Source of the DNA: Sediminicola arcticus
Lineage (GTDB): Bacteria; Bacteroidota; Bacteroidia; Flavobacteriales; Flavobacteriaceae
Direction: 5' to 3'
DNA length: 64,000 nt
Assembly: GCF_040566695.1 (NCBI RefSeq)
Contig: NZ_JBEXAE010000002.1
Span: forward strand, 124,001 to 188,000
Shown: one piece after another, positions 37,221-45,366 of the stretch
How the letters are laid out: the number at the start of each line of letters is the position of its first letter
How positions within the stretch are numbered: position 1 is the first letter of the stretch
Translations under genes and position numbers: made by a program
The notes under the pieces: model-generated
Databases searched by the model: none
The model's input: the letters and a program-made list of their open reading frames with translations, nothing else
Told to the model about the DNA's origin: nothing

Positions 37221-37250
37221 AAGACCTCACCTTTTGATGGGGTTTTTTTT
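37221..37250 (+). terminator. Intrinsic terminator after the MBL-rhodanese gene
   Basis: The stem AAGACCTCA pairs with TGGGGTTTT (two G-T pairs) around an 8-nt loop and is followed by a T run. It ends the MBL-rhodanese unit. Confidence 0.7.
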
Positions 37251-37301
37251 ATGACTTGTTTCTACTAAATTAAATTAAATTTTATAAAAACTCTGTTTCA
37301 C

Positions 37302-37344
37302 TGATTTATATCATTTGGTATAGACTAAGAACATACTAATTTTA
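37302..37344 (+). promoter_or_regulatory. Island palindrome and -7 element before the small membrane/DUF2892 unit
   Basis: TGATTTATATCA at 37302-37313 is followed by the -7-like TAATTTTA at 37337-37344. The distance from palindrome centre to the last base of the -7 element is 36.5, the same as in most other copies. Confidence 0.65.
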
Positions 37345-37370
37345 GACCTGAACACTATAAATGAGAAACT

Positions 37371-37478
37371 ATGAAATCTTTATTTCTCGAAAAATTTGTT
37401 ATTGGGACATTACAGTTAATAGCCATTGCAAGCCTTGTTAACTTTTTAATATCTCTGATTCAATTCCTGAACGGATAA
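37371..37478 (+). CDS. 35-aa single-helix membrane protein
   Basis: ATG at 37371 opens a peptide that begins MKSLFLEKFVIG and is then hydrophobic through ASLVNFLISLIQFL. It is the first frame after the palindromic promoter and ends 11 bp before the DUF2892 gene, so both are in one transcript. The product is likely an inner-membrane peptide. Conservation is untested. Confidence 0.45.
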   Translation: MKSLFLEKFVIGTLQLIAIASLVNFLISLIQFLNG

Positions 37479-37489
37479 AGCTCAAGATC

Positions 37490-37696
37490 ATGAAGACAAA
37501 TATGGGTACTGTGGATAGATTAATACGATTTTCTTTGGCCTTTGCCATAGGTCTCCTTATTTATTACGGCTTTGTAGAGGGTGTAATATCTTACCTATTG
37601 TTAGCGGCCATCGGCGTTTTTGCTCTTACTAGTCTTATCGGATATTGTCCATTTTATGCCTTGTTCGGGTGGAATACTTTTAGCCATAGAAGTTAA
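37490..37696 (+). CDS. DUF2892 membrane protein (YgaP-like)
   Basis: The product is 68 aa. It matches the DUF2892 pattern: MGTVDRLIRF, two membrane helices, and GYCPFYALFGWNT at the C-terminus. In other bacteria this domain is fused to rhodanese (YgaP) or sits beside sulfide enzymes, so the location next to the MBL-rhodanese gene makes sense. It is preceded by the island palindrome. Confidence 0.82.
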   Translation: MKTNMGTVDRLIRFSLAFAIGLLIYYGFVEGVISYLLLAAIGVFALTSLIGYCPFYALFGWNTFSHRS

Positions 37697-38031
37697 AGTA
37701 GGAACATTTGGTTTTTTAACCTTTTACATCCAAATAAAAGGGAGGTATATTCTCTTTGAGTCCTTTTTATCCACTTCCTGTTAAATGTTTTTTATGCAAA
37801 GGTTCCTGGAGAGGTAGCTTCTTAACTTCACTAACTTTTTTAAATAAAGTTCAGCCTATCTAATTCATAATCATAGACAATAAGATCATAGTAAATAACA
37901 ATGATTAGTGGTAAAATAGAACAATCAATTTCGGTTATATTTGTAGTAAAGCAGTGGTAATTTGTAGGTGTTAATAAAAACCTAATTTCGCTGTTATTTG
38001 TCTACTATATTTTCTTATATTAATCTAATGT

Positions 38032-38226
38032 ATGTTGATTAAAATGATTAGAGATTTTATTGAAAGAATAGGGATCATGAATTGTATTATGCTCCTTTTA
38101 GTGTTATCCATAATAATTGTTTCGGAGTATCATTTTATGAAAGGAGATAAACTTGAAGGTATCTTTATCGCCTTTTGGGCACCAACCATTTTAGGTTTTA
38201 TGAATTATTTAAAGCACAAAAAGTAA
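38032..38226 (+). CDS. 64-aa two-helix membrane protein
   Basis: The product has a basic amphipathic start (MLIKMIRDFIERIG), one long helix, a charged loop (HFMKGDKLEG) and a second helix ending in KHKK. I recognise no family. The 335 bp upstream (37697-38031) hold a possible -7 element TATATTTG at 37936-37943 and nothing else I can support. Its stop overlaps the next start codon (TAATG). Confidence 0.5.
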   Translation: MLIKMIRDFIERIGIMNCIMLLLVLSIIIVSEYHFMKGDKLEGIFIAFWAPTILGFMNYLKHKK

Positions 38227-38321
38227 TGGAACTTATTTACATATACTCCATTGTCGTGGGCATCATCTTTGTTGTCTGGCTCCTTTTTGTTATGAGGATG
38301 TATTCCAAATTGAAAAAATAA
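38226..38321 (+). CDS. 31-aa single-helix membrane protein
   Basis: ATG at 38226 overlaps the TAA of the preceding gene. The peptide is MELIYIYSIVVGIIF followed by a hydrophobic helix and a basic tail ending SKLKK. The overlap indicates translational coupling. Function unknown. Confidence 0.4.
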   Translation: MELIYIYSIVVGIIFVVWLLFVMRMYSKLKK

Positions 38322-38357
38322 TTCTTCTCCTAGATTTCTAACAAGTTTCTACAAGCT

Positions 38358-39746
38358 TTAGTGCGACTCAAATAATTCTAAGAGTGGAATAACATTCGTC
38401 GTATTTCTGCTTAAATAAGATTTAAGGATACGCTGTGTATCTAAATTATCATTTTGTGGGTTGATAAAGGCATCAATATCCTCTAATGAATTAATAACCT
38501 TTTCCTTTTCAATAAAACCATAACCGGCATACTTTCCATTTTTCAATAGTACAAAGGCGTCCTCCTCGGAATTCCTTCCTTTTTCCTTGATGATAATATC
38601 ATCATTTTTGGCGATGATATGCGCTACCGCAGCTTTAACTTTTTCATTATAACTATCTATGGGCTCCTTTTCCCGACAGATACCTTCACATGTACTAATC
38701 TTATAATGGGAGCAAACAGGTACATTTTCTTGAAGATGACAGTATTTTGGACATAAGGAGAAATCCATACAAACTTGTTCTAGAAAAGCCCTGCTTTCGG
38801 TAATGGTATTAAAAGTCATTAAGGCATTAGGTGCAAGCTTAAGCTTGTTGAAACCCATATGTAAAATGCCGTTTCTATCCTCATAGGTGAAAATACCATA
38901 TTGTTGGGTAGGTTTCTTTTGGGATTGGTTATAATGGGGGAAATGGTGTTTAATAGCAGCAGATTCCATCAAAAGAGCAAGTAGTTCACTTCCCGAAAGC
39001 TCAAAATCTATATGAGCTGTTTCCTGGCACATCACTATTTCTTTGGATGATTTGTCGTAGAAATGCCCCAATACCCGTTTTTTTATGTTATTGGCCTTGC
39101 CAACGTATATGATCTTCTCTTTGGCATTCTTAAAATAATAGACTCCACTGGAGGTAGGGAGGGAATCAAAATTCACCTTGGACAAAGCGGGAGGCAAGGT
39201 AGCTTCTTGAGAGCGAGAATTTAAAAATCCTTCAATAACAGGTTTCGCACCTTCTGTATGTAGCATGCGTTCCAAAAGGAGCACTGTGGCATGCGCATCA
39301 CCCCTCGCCCTATGCCTATCAGAAAGAGGAATATTAAGGGAGGTGCAAAGTTTACCCAAACTATAGGAATGTAGTCCTGGGACCAATTTGCGAGACAACC
39401 GGACGGTGCAGAGTTTTTTACGGGTAAAGGATACCCCCAATTCTTGGAATTGATTTTTAATAATGTTGTAGTCAAAATTTACATTGTGGGCAACAAAAAC
39501 GGTATCCTTAGTAATATCCAATATCCTTTCCGTGATCTCCGCTAACTTTGGTGCATGGCGAACCATGTGGTTGTCTATACCTGTTAAACCTGTTATAAAA
39601 TAGGGAATCTCACATTCTGGGTTGACTAAAGAAGTAAATTCATCAAGTATAGAATCTCCATCGTATTTAAAAATGGCAATTTCCGTAATCCTATTTCCTT
39701 TTACGCCGTTTCCCGTGGTCTCTATATCAATAACCGTGTATAACAT
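38358..39746 (-). CDS. DEDDh exonuclease fused to a GIY-YIG (UvrC-like) nuclease
   Basis: The product is 462 aa. Residues 1-165 form a DnaQ-type 3'-5' exonuclease with IDIETTG, HNVNFDYNI and HRARGDAHAT carrying the acidic and His residues. Residues 195-285 form a GIY-YIG domain (SGVYYFKNAKEKIIYVGKA, then NIKKRVLGHF). The tail has a Cys cluster (CSHYKISTCEGIC). The same fusion is known in Cho-like or DnaQ/UvrC proteins. It should act in DNA repair; the exact substrate is uncertain. Confidence 0.85.
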   Translation of the reverse strand: MLYTVIDIETTGNGVKGNRITEIAIFKYDGDSILDEFTSLVNPECEIPYFITGLTGIDNHMVRHAPKLAEITERILDITKDTVFVAHNVNFDYNIIKNQFQELGVSFTRKKLCTVRLSRKLVPGLHSYSLGKLCTSLNIPLSDRHRARGDAHATVLLLERMLHTEGAKPVIEGFLNSRSQEATLPPALSKVNFDSLPTSSGVYYFKNAKEKIIYVGKANNIKKRVLGHFYDKSSKEIVMCQETAHIDFELSGSELLALLMESAAIKHHFPHYNQSQKKPTQQYGIFTYEDRNGILHMGFNKLKLAPNALMTFNTITESRAFLEQVCMDFSLCPKYCHLQENVPVCSHYKISTCEGICREKEPIDSYNEKVKAAVAHIIAKNDDIIIKEKGRNSEEDAFVLLKNGKYAGYGFIEKEKVINSLEDIDAFINPQNDNLDTQRILKSYLSRNTTNVIPLLELFESH

Positions 39747-39896
39747 TCTAAATATTTCCCTAATGTAATTATGAGCCTATAAATTTAAAGGAAAATTACA
39801 AAGGCAGGGGTACCGTTTTAATTAAATAATTTGATGGTTAAAAAAGCTTAGATAATAGCGTTTTCTTTAGAGCATATTATGATGTAATTTTAAAGA

Positions 39897-40182
39897 ATGA
39901 AAAGGGAGATCACGACATTTGAGGATATTAAATTTTTGGTGGATACTTTATTATACCAAGGTGCAGCAAGATGATCTTATCGGGGTTATTTTTAACAAAG
40001 TCATTGAAAATAATTGGGCAGAACATTTGGAGAAAATGTATAGGTTTTGGCAAACGCTTCTGCTAGGGGATCATACGTATTACGGAAGTCCGTTTGCACC
40101 ACATGCCAAATTGCCCTTGCGCCAAGAACATTTTGATCGTTGGCTCCAATTGTTTACTACTATTTTAGATGACCATTTTTAA
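39897..40182 (+). pseudogene. Group III truncated hemoglobin, frameshifted
   Basis: The start MKREITTFEDIKFLVDT is in one frame (ATG 39897) and shifts near 39950. The rest reads YTKVQQDDLIGVIFN, EHLEKMYRFWQTLLL, GSPFAPHAKLPLRQ and EHFDRWLQLF, the group III globin core with the proximal His. The C-terminal helix after DDHF is lost. Group III trHbs are about 130 aa; the globin is probably non-functional. It is upstream of the first histidine kinase. Confidence 0.8.
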
Positions 40183-40285
40183 GGGAAAATGATGCGGATC
40201 ATTTAAATTGAGTTGAGATGAAGCTCAAGCCTATTTCACTAACGGTTTTTATTCTATATATTTAGAAGCACAAAATGTAAAAAGT

Positions 40286-40293
40286 TAACTTTG
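40286..40293 (+). promoter_or_regulatory. -7 promoter element of the first histidine kinase
   Basis: TAACTTTG matches TAnnTTTG and ends 4 bp before the ATG at 40298, so the transcript is essentially leaderless. No island palindrome is present at the expected distance, so this unit does not look regulated like the others. Confidence 0.6.
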
Positions 40294-40297
40294 GGAT

Positions 40298-41530
40298 ATG
40301 AAGTTTTTTAAAGAGAACAGCAATATTATCGATTTGCTTTCCAGTGCCATTTCCGAAGGAATAATTGTGGTAAATAGGAATCAACTCATCGTAGCCACCA
40401 ATAACTCTGCCAACGAAATGTTTGGGTATAGCAAAGGTGCTTTACTTGGGAAACCATTAGATACCTTAATACCTCAAAAATTTCATCATAATCACGGTGG
40501 CCATTTTGCGGGCTTTATGCAGAAGAGCGGTAAACGCCAAATGGGACAGGGTCGCGATTTGTTTGGTATGCGAAAAAACGGCCAGGAATTCCCAGTAGAG
40601 GCTGGACTAAACCCTTTTGAAGTAGATGGTGTTATCTATGTGATGGCCCTAGTTATAGACATTACCGAAAGAAAACAACAAGAGCGGCAGATAAACGATC
40701 TCAATTCACAATTGGAGGCTAAAATAGAGCTGCGTACCAAAGAACTAAAAGATATAGTTTTAGAGCTTAGGGATGAGGTTACTTTAAGGAAAAAGGCAGA
40801 GAGTAAAGCCAATATGGCTCTTAAGAAAGAACGGGAACTCAATGATCTTAAAACAAAGTTCCTTTCTTTAGTATCTCATGAATTTAAAACCCCTTTGAGC
40901 AGTATCCTTACTTCTGCCACTTTGATATCCAAGTACCAACTTAGCGAACAACAGGCTAAGAGAGACAAACATCTGGATACTATTAAAAACAAGGTAAAAT
41001 ACCTAGATACTATTCTTACCGATTTTCTGTCTGTGGAACGACTGGAATCTGGGAAAGTAAATTATAAGTTTACCACCTTTCCGTTGAGTAAATTGGTAAA
41101 CGAAGTAATTTATGATGCCAATATGTTGTTGAAAACAGGACAGAATATACATTATCCAGACAATATAGACGATGTGATCATAGATTTTGATGAGAAAATC
41201 CTTGAATTGATATTATCAAATCTTATTCATAATGCTATTAAATATTCTTCCGAACACTCACCCATAGATATTCAGGTGGAATATAATAAAAAAATGGTTA
41301 CTTTGAAGGTCATAGATCAGGGCATGGGTATTCCAAAAGAAGAACAAAAATTTATTTTTAACCGGTATTTTAGGGCAGAAAATGCTTTGCTCACCCAAGG
41401 CACTGGAATAGGCTTAAATATAGTGAAAGGTCATTTGGAAAATCTTGGAGGATTTATAGAATTTACTAGCGAAGAAAATAAAGGCACAACTTTTAATATA
41501 CAGCTACCCTTAACACGTAATAAAAATTAA
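40298..41530 (+). CDS. PAS-domain sensor histidine kinase
   Basis: The product is 410 aa and has no membrane helix. Residues 10-130 form a PAS domain (FGYSKGALLGKPLDTLIP, then VMALVIDITERK). A coiled coil (about 130-180) precedes HisKA with phospho-acceptor H194 in VSHEFKTPLSSIL. HATPase follows with NLIHNAIKYS, DQGMGIP and GTGIGLNIVKG. It should phosphorylate the REC-Crp regulator encoded 2 bp downstream. The cytosolic PAS sensor may bind a small ligand or flavin; none can be read. Confidence 0.9.
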   Translation: MKFFKENSNIIDLLSSAISEGIIVVNRNQLIVATNNSANEMFGYSKGALLGKPLDTLIPQKFHHNHGGHFAGFMQKSGKRQMGQGRDLFGMRKNGQEFPVEAGLNPFEVDGVIYVMALVIDITERKQQERQINDLNSQLEAKIELRTKELKDIVLELRDEVTLRKKAESKANMALKKERELNDLKTKFLSLVSHEFKTPLSSILTSATLISKYQLSEQQAKRDKHLDTIKNKVKYLDTILTDFLSVERLESGKVNYKFTTFPLSKLVNEVIYDANMLLKTGQNIHYPDNIDDVIIDFDEKILELILSNLIHNAIKYSSEHSPIDIQVEYNKKMVTLKVIDQGMGIPKEEQKFIFNRYFRAENALLTQGTGIGLNIVKGHLENLGGFIEFTSEENKGTTFNIQLPLTRNKN

Positions 41531-41532
41531 GC

Positions 41533-42585
41533 ATGAAAACTGTACTTTTAATCGAAGATGATTTGGCTTTACGGGAGAACACCCAAGAACTTTTGGAACT
41601 TGCCAGTTACAACGTTATTACAGCCCCCAATGGGAAATTAGGGATTCAATATGCCCTAAATAATATGCCTGATATTGTAGTATGTGATATTATGATGCCA
41701 GAAATAGATGGTTATGGTGTCTTAGAAGCCTTGACTTCCAATGAAAAGACCAATCAAATTCCTTTTATTTTCCTTTCTGCAAAGACAGAACACAAAGAAA
41801 TAAGAAAAGGGATGGATTTGGGTGCCGATGATTATTTGACCAAACCTTTTGAAGAAGAAGATCTGTTTAGTGCCATAGAAAGTAGGTTGGCTAAAGCTCA
41901 GATTCTTGCTCAAATAGAGCATAAAAAAAATAAGAACTTATCTGATGATGAACATGAATTACGAAATTTAAATGAGCTTAAAAATTTCTTTGATGACAAA
42001 GGTGAACTATATTTTTTTAAAAATGGGGAAACCATTTACAAGGAAGGAGACCATTCCAATAAGATATATTTAAGTTTAAAGGGAGCTGTAAAATGTTATA
42101 AGATGGACAGCGATGGAAAGGAATTAGTAACTTCTCTGCATCCAGCCGATGATTTTTTGGGCTTTACCTCTTTTTTGGATAATATGCCTTACGAAGAATC
42201 TGCAGTTGCTGTTGAAGATGTTGAACTAGTAGGGGTATCTAAGGATTACTTGAAATCAATACTTCAAAAGAACAATCAAGTGTCGTTGGAATTAATGGGG
42301 TTGCTCTCCAAAAATCTATCAGAGATAAAACAGCAGTTGCTTCAAATGGCCTATAGTTCTGTTAGAAAAAAAACGGCACAGACACTTATGCAGTTTGCAA
42401 ACCTATTAAACAAGTCAGGGGATAAGCCTATAAAGGTCTCTAGGAGTGATTTGGCCAGTGTGGCCGGAATTGCTACCGAAAGTCTTATTAGAACACTTTC
42501 CAGTTTTAAAAAGGAAGGTATCATAGATATAGAAGGAAGGAATATTAAGATTTTAGATCTCAATTTGTTACAGCAAATGAACTAA
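41533..42585 (+). CDS. Response regulator with REC, Crp-like and HTH domains
   Basis: The product is 350 aa. The receiver domain (1-125) has D9-D10, phospho-acceptor D52 (CDIMMPE) and K in KPF. A Crp/Fnr-type beta-roll (about 150-265) is followed by a Crp-type HTH (about 285-345), with recognition helix IATESLIRTLSSF. Glu and Arg align to the FNR/CRP residues that read TGA, while FNR's Ser is Ile. Only two Cys occur in the whole protein, so no FNR iron-sulfur cluster. This makes it the prime candidate for binding the TGAY-N4-RTCA palindromes. Confidence 0.9.
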   Translation: MKTVLLIEDDLALRENTQELLELASYNVITAPNGKLGIQYALNNMPDIVVCDIMMPEIDGYGVLEALTSNEKTNQIPFIFLSAKTEHKEIRKGMDLGADDYLTKPFEEEDLFSAIESRLAKAQILAQIEHKKNKNLSDDEHELRNLNELKNFFDDKGELYFFKNGETIYKEGDHSNKIYLSLKGAVKCYKMDSDGKELVTSLHPADDFLGFTSFLDNMPYEESAVAVEDVELVGVSKDYLKSILQKNNQVSLELMGLLSKNLSEIKQQLLQMAYSSVRKKTAQTLMQFANLLNKSGDKPIKVSRSDLASVAGIATESLIRTLSSFKKEGIIDIEGRNIKILDLNLLQQMN

Positions 42586-42636
42586 TAGGACTTTAGGAAG
42601 TTTAACCTTATCTTTTTTCAACTAGTCATTCAAAAC

Positions 42637-42679
42637 TGATTTTTGTCATATTAAAGGCGGCCTTGTACCAATACTTTTG
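42637..42679 (+). promoter_or_regulatory. Island palindrome and -7 element of the first usp gene
   Basis: TGATTTTTGTCA (42637-42648) is followed by TACTTTTG (42672-42679), an exact -7 match. Palindrome centre to end of -7 is 36.5 bases. It faces the usp gene at 42699. Confidence 0.85.
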
Positions 42680-42698
42680 TTTTTAATAAGTGTGTACA

Positions 42699-43547
42699 AT
42701 GAAGAATATTTTAATTCCCACAGATTTCTCGGAAGATTCTTTGAATGCTGTAACCTATGCCTTGGAATTATTGAAAACTAGTCCTTGTAATTTTTATTTA
42801 TTGCATGTACATGATATGAGCGGGTATGATTTTCAGGGATTGAATTATACAGCCTCCTCCGATGTTATTGTGGAAGATGTTATAGCTGTTGCCAAAAAGA
42901 AACTCTATGATTTTCTCAAGAAAGTTGTAAGCATGGCAAAAACCCAAAAGCATCAGTTCTATCCTTTATACGATCAGGGCTTTTTTATAGAGTCTGTAAG
43001 AAGAAATATAGAGGAAAGGAAAATTGATCTTATAGTCATGGGGACTAAAGGAACCTCAGGAGCCTTAGGGGATGTTATAGGTAGTAATACGGGAGATGTG
43101 ATTACTAAAGTGAAATGTAATACTCTGGCGGTGCCTGTAAAGGCTACCTTTAGCAATCTGAAGGAAATAGCTTTCCCAACGGATTATAATATATTTTATT
43201 CTGCTAGGATTCTTTCCGCCCTTTCCCATCTTTTACAAACAAATAAGGCATATGTGAGGGTAATGCACGCCTCTAAATCGGGGCAGTTATTAACTGATTC
43301 CCAGATCAAGAACAAGGAATATTTGGAAGATTATTTAAACGAGACCTTTGAAAAAAAGAACAGTTTTCATTACATAACCAATAAGAATGTCACCGCAGCC
43401 GTACAGTGTTTTGTGGAAAGTAGAAATATAGACCTGTTGGTAATGGTAGCCAGGAATTTAAATTTCTTGCAGCAAATTGTGTTAAGTAACAAGGTGGAAA
43501 AAATAAGTTTCCACACTAAGGTTCCATTTTTGGTGATACACGATTAA
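42699..43547 (+). CDS. Universal stress protein, tandem UspA domains
   Basis: The product is 282 aa, two Usp domains (about 1-145 and 150-280). The first begins MKNILIPTDFSEDSLNAV and ends with VMGTKGTSGALGDVIGSNT, the ATP-binding GxxG-type loop region. The second is weaker (IAFPTDYNIFYSARIL). I chose ATG at 42699 rather than an in-frame GTG, because the conserved IPTDFS starts there. It follows the REC-Crp gene by 113 bp and has its own palindromic promoter. Confidence 0.88.
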   Translation: MKNILIPTDFSEDSLNAVTYALELLKTSPCNFYLLHVHDMSGYDFQGLNYTASSDVIVEDVIAVAKKKLYDFLKKVVSMAKTQKHQFYPLYDQGFFIESVRRNIEERKIDLIVMGTKGTSGALGDVIGSNTGDVITKVKCNTLAVPVKATFSNLKEIAFPTDYNIFYSARILSALSHLLQTNKAYVRVMHASKSGQLLTDSQIKNKEYLEDYLNETFEKKNSFHYITNKNVTAAVQCFVESRNIDLLVMVARNLNFLQQIVLSNKVEKISFHTKVPFLVIHD

Positions 43548-43614
43548 ATGTAAAGGCACAGCACTAAAATTCTAAAAACATTTTGAAATACTTAAAATAA
43601 TCTTGCCAAAATAG

Positions 43615-43917
43615 CTACTTGTTGTGTGACTTTATGGTGGCTACTAACTCATTTTTCTGAAGCACCCCTGACTGCCTCCAGAGCTGTTTTCCATTTTTGA
43701 ACAGTATCATGGTAGGTACTCCCCGGACTTGAAATTTTCCTGCTATTGCCTGATTTTTATCCACATCTATTTTGATGACCTTAATGCTGTCTCCCAACTC
43801 TTCCTTCACTTGTTTTAAAATGGGCACCAACATTTTACAGGGTCCGCACCAGTCGGCATAAAAATCGACTAATACAGGGGTATCGGATTTAATGATTTCG
43901 TTAAAACTACTCTTCAT
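43615..43917 (-). CDS. trxA: Thioredoxin
   Basis: The product is 100 aa with the active-site WCGPC (C24, C27), the cis-Pro in RGVPTMILF and the usual thioredoxin fold. It should reduce disulfides in the cytosol, as there is no signal peptide. It is convergent with the first usp gene and divergent from the second, and has a palindromic promoter. Confidence 0.92.
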   Translation of the reverse strand: MKSSFNEIIKSDTPVLVDFYADWCGPCKMLVPILKQVKEELGDSIKVIKIDVDKNQAIAGKFQVRGVPTMILFKNGKQLWRQSGVLQKNELVATIKSHNK

Positions 43918-43936
43918 TTGTTCTGAATTTACCTAA

Positions 43937-43978
43937 CAAGGTATTGTTTTACAATATAATTAAAACTGACTCTTATCA
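43937..43978 (-). promoter_or_regulatory. Island palindrome and -7 element of trxA
   Basis: TGACTCTTATCA lies at 43967-43978. On the minus strand a TACCTTG element occupies 43943-43937. The distance from palindrome centre to the last base is 35.5. Confidence 0.75.
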
Positions 43979-44010
43979 TTCCTTAGGTTTCTTCACTTTT
44001 TTAGTAATAC

Positions 44011-44053
44011 TGATATTTATCATAGATTATTTTTTGCATTGCCGGTACTTTTA
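44011..44053 (+). promoter_or_regulatory. Island palindrome and -7 element of the usp2 operon
   Basis: TGATATTTATCA (44011-44022) precedes the TACTTTTA element at 44046-44053, spacing 36.5. It drives the operon from the second usp gene through the MBL ribonuclease. Confidence 0.8.
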
Positions 44054-44080
44054 AGAACACTTAAAACAGTAGCCTAAGTT

Positions 44081-44932
44081 ATGAATCAAAGAATATTACT
44101 GCCGACGGATTTCTCAAAAAATGCCTTAAATGCCATTAGGTATGCTTTGGATATGTATGCTAATCAGCATTGTGAGTTCTATTTGTTGAACGTCTTTCAG
44201 GTAGATGGGTATTCTTTAGTTAATATGATGGTTCCAGAACCCGGCAATAGCACCTATGATGCGGCCAAGAAAGTATCCGAGGATCAGTTTCAAAAATTAT
44301 TGGATATTTTGGAACTGCATAATACCAATACTAAACATACATATCATACCATTTCTAGCTATAATTCCCTCATTGACGCCATTAAGGATACCATTGCAAA
44401 AAAGGATATTGACCTAGTGATCATGGGTACCAAGGGATCTACTGGGGCCAAGGGTGTAATATTAGGCACCAATACCGTTGCGACGATGGAGGCAGTTACA
44501 GATTGTCCATTACTATCTGTCCCTGAGGATTTTAGGTTTTCACCACCATTAGAAATTGTATTTCCTACTGATTTTAAGACCAGTTATAAAAGAAGGGAGC
44601 TCAACCATTTATTGAATATCTCAAAAATGTATGAGACCCCCATTCGCATACTTCATATTTTAGAAGAGCACAAGTTGTCCAAAACTCAGGAGTTAAACAA
44701 AAAACTATTGGAAACTATTTTGGCAGCTACAAAATATAGTTTCCATACCCTAACGGACACAAAGGTTCATAAAGGGATTGGCTTTTTTACAGAAAGTAGG
44801 GACAGTGACATGATTGCATTTTTAAATAAAAAGCATAGTTTTTTTGGAATTATGTTCTCAAAACCTCTAGTAAAGGAAATCGGGTATCATGCAAAGATTC
44901 CAATTTTAGTACTTAATGATTATTCTAAATAA
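44081..44932 (+). CDS. Universal stress protein, second copy (tandem domains)
   Basis: The product is 283 aa, related to the 42699 protein. The first domain begins RILLPTDFSKNALNAIRYA and ends VIMGTKGSTGAKGVILGTN. The second begins IVFPTDFKTSYKRREL. It is first in an operon of five genes with spacings of 6 to 14 bp. It is likely a stress-induced protein. Confidence 0.88.
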   Translation: MNQRILLPTDFSKNALNAIRYALDMYANQHCEFYLLNVFQVDGYSLVNMMVPEPGNSTYDAAKKVSEDQFQKLLDILELHNTNTKHTYHTISSYNSLIDAIKDTIAKKDIDLVIMGTKGSTGAKGVILGTNTVATMEAVTDCPLLSVPEDFRFSPPLEIVFPTDFKTSYKRRELNHLLNISKMYETPIRILHILEEHKLSKTQELNKKLLETILAATKYSFHTLTDTKVHKGIGFFTESRDSDMIAFLNKKHSFFGIMFSKPLVKEIGYHAKIPILVLNDYSK

Positions 44933-44938
44933 ATACAT

Positions 44939-45352
44939 ATGGAAAGGGTAGGGATTTGGTTAGATAAGAAAGAAGCGAAAATATTAAGGTTATCCAATGG
45001 AAAGGAGGAATTTCTCACCTTGAAATCGGAGGTTGAATTTTTCCACCCATCTGGAGGGGGGAGAGCACCCTTTAAATGGGGAGGCACCCAAGATGTGGTA
45101 AGGGAAAGCTCCTATATGGAGCGTGAAAAACAACAGTTGAGGAGTTATTTTAAAAATTTGGTAAATGTAGTAGGCGAGGTAGATGCCATAGCCATTTTTG
45201 GACCGGCCATCACCAGAGAAAAATTTGGGAAAGAACTTATAGATAGGTATCCTTCCCTAGCCTCTAAAATAAAAGTGGTGGCGAAAAAGGATAGTATGAC
45301 CGACAATCAAGTTAAAGCCTTGATAAAGGATTATTACAAAGACTCAATTTAG
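44939..45352 (+). CDS. eRF1-like small protein (BaeRF/host-attachment type)
   Basis: The product is 137 aa. It begins VGIWLDKKEAKILRL, with two beta strands and then IAIFGPAITREKFGKEL and VAKKDSMTDNQVKALIKDYY. That last part resembles the eRF1 domain-3-like module (GPGEAK...D-x-MT) found in bacterial BaeRF proteins, often next to Usp or MscS genes. Such proteins are thought to act at the ribosome. It is second in the operon. Confidence 0.6.
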   Translation: MERVGIWLDKKEAKILRLSNGKEEFLTLKSEVEFFHPSGGGRAPFKWGGTQDVVRESSYMEREKQQLRSYFKNLVNVVGEVDAIAIFGPAITREKFGKELIDRYPSLASKIKVVAKKDSMTDNQVKALIKDYYKDSI

Positions 45353-45366
45353 GCTGTATCTTACTA

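Noticed and set aside
40251..40262. Island palindrome before the first histidine kinase
   Set aside because: The sequence at the expected distance has no TGA or TCA half-site; this promoter seems unrelated to the regulon.
41533..42585. A classical oxygen-sensing FNR
   Set aside because: No N-terminal cysteine cluster; only two Cys are present, and a receiver domain precedes the Crp part.
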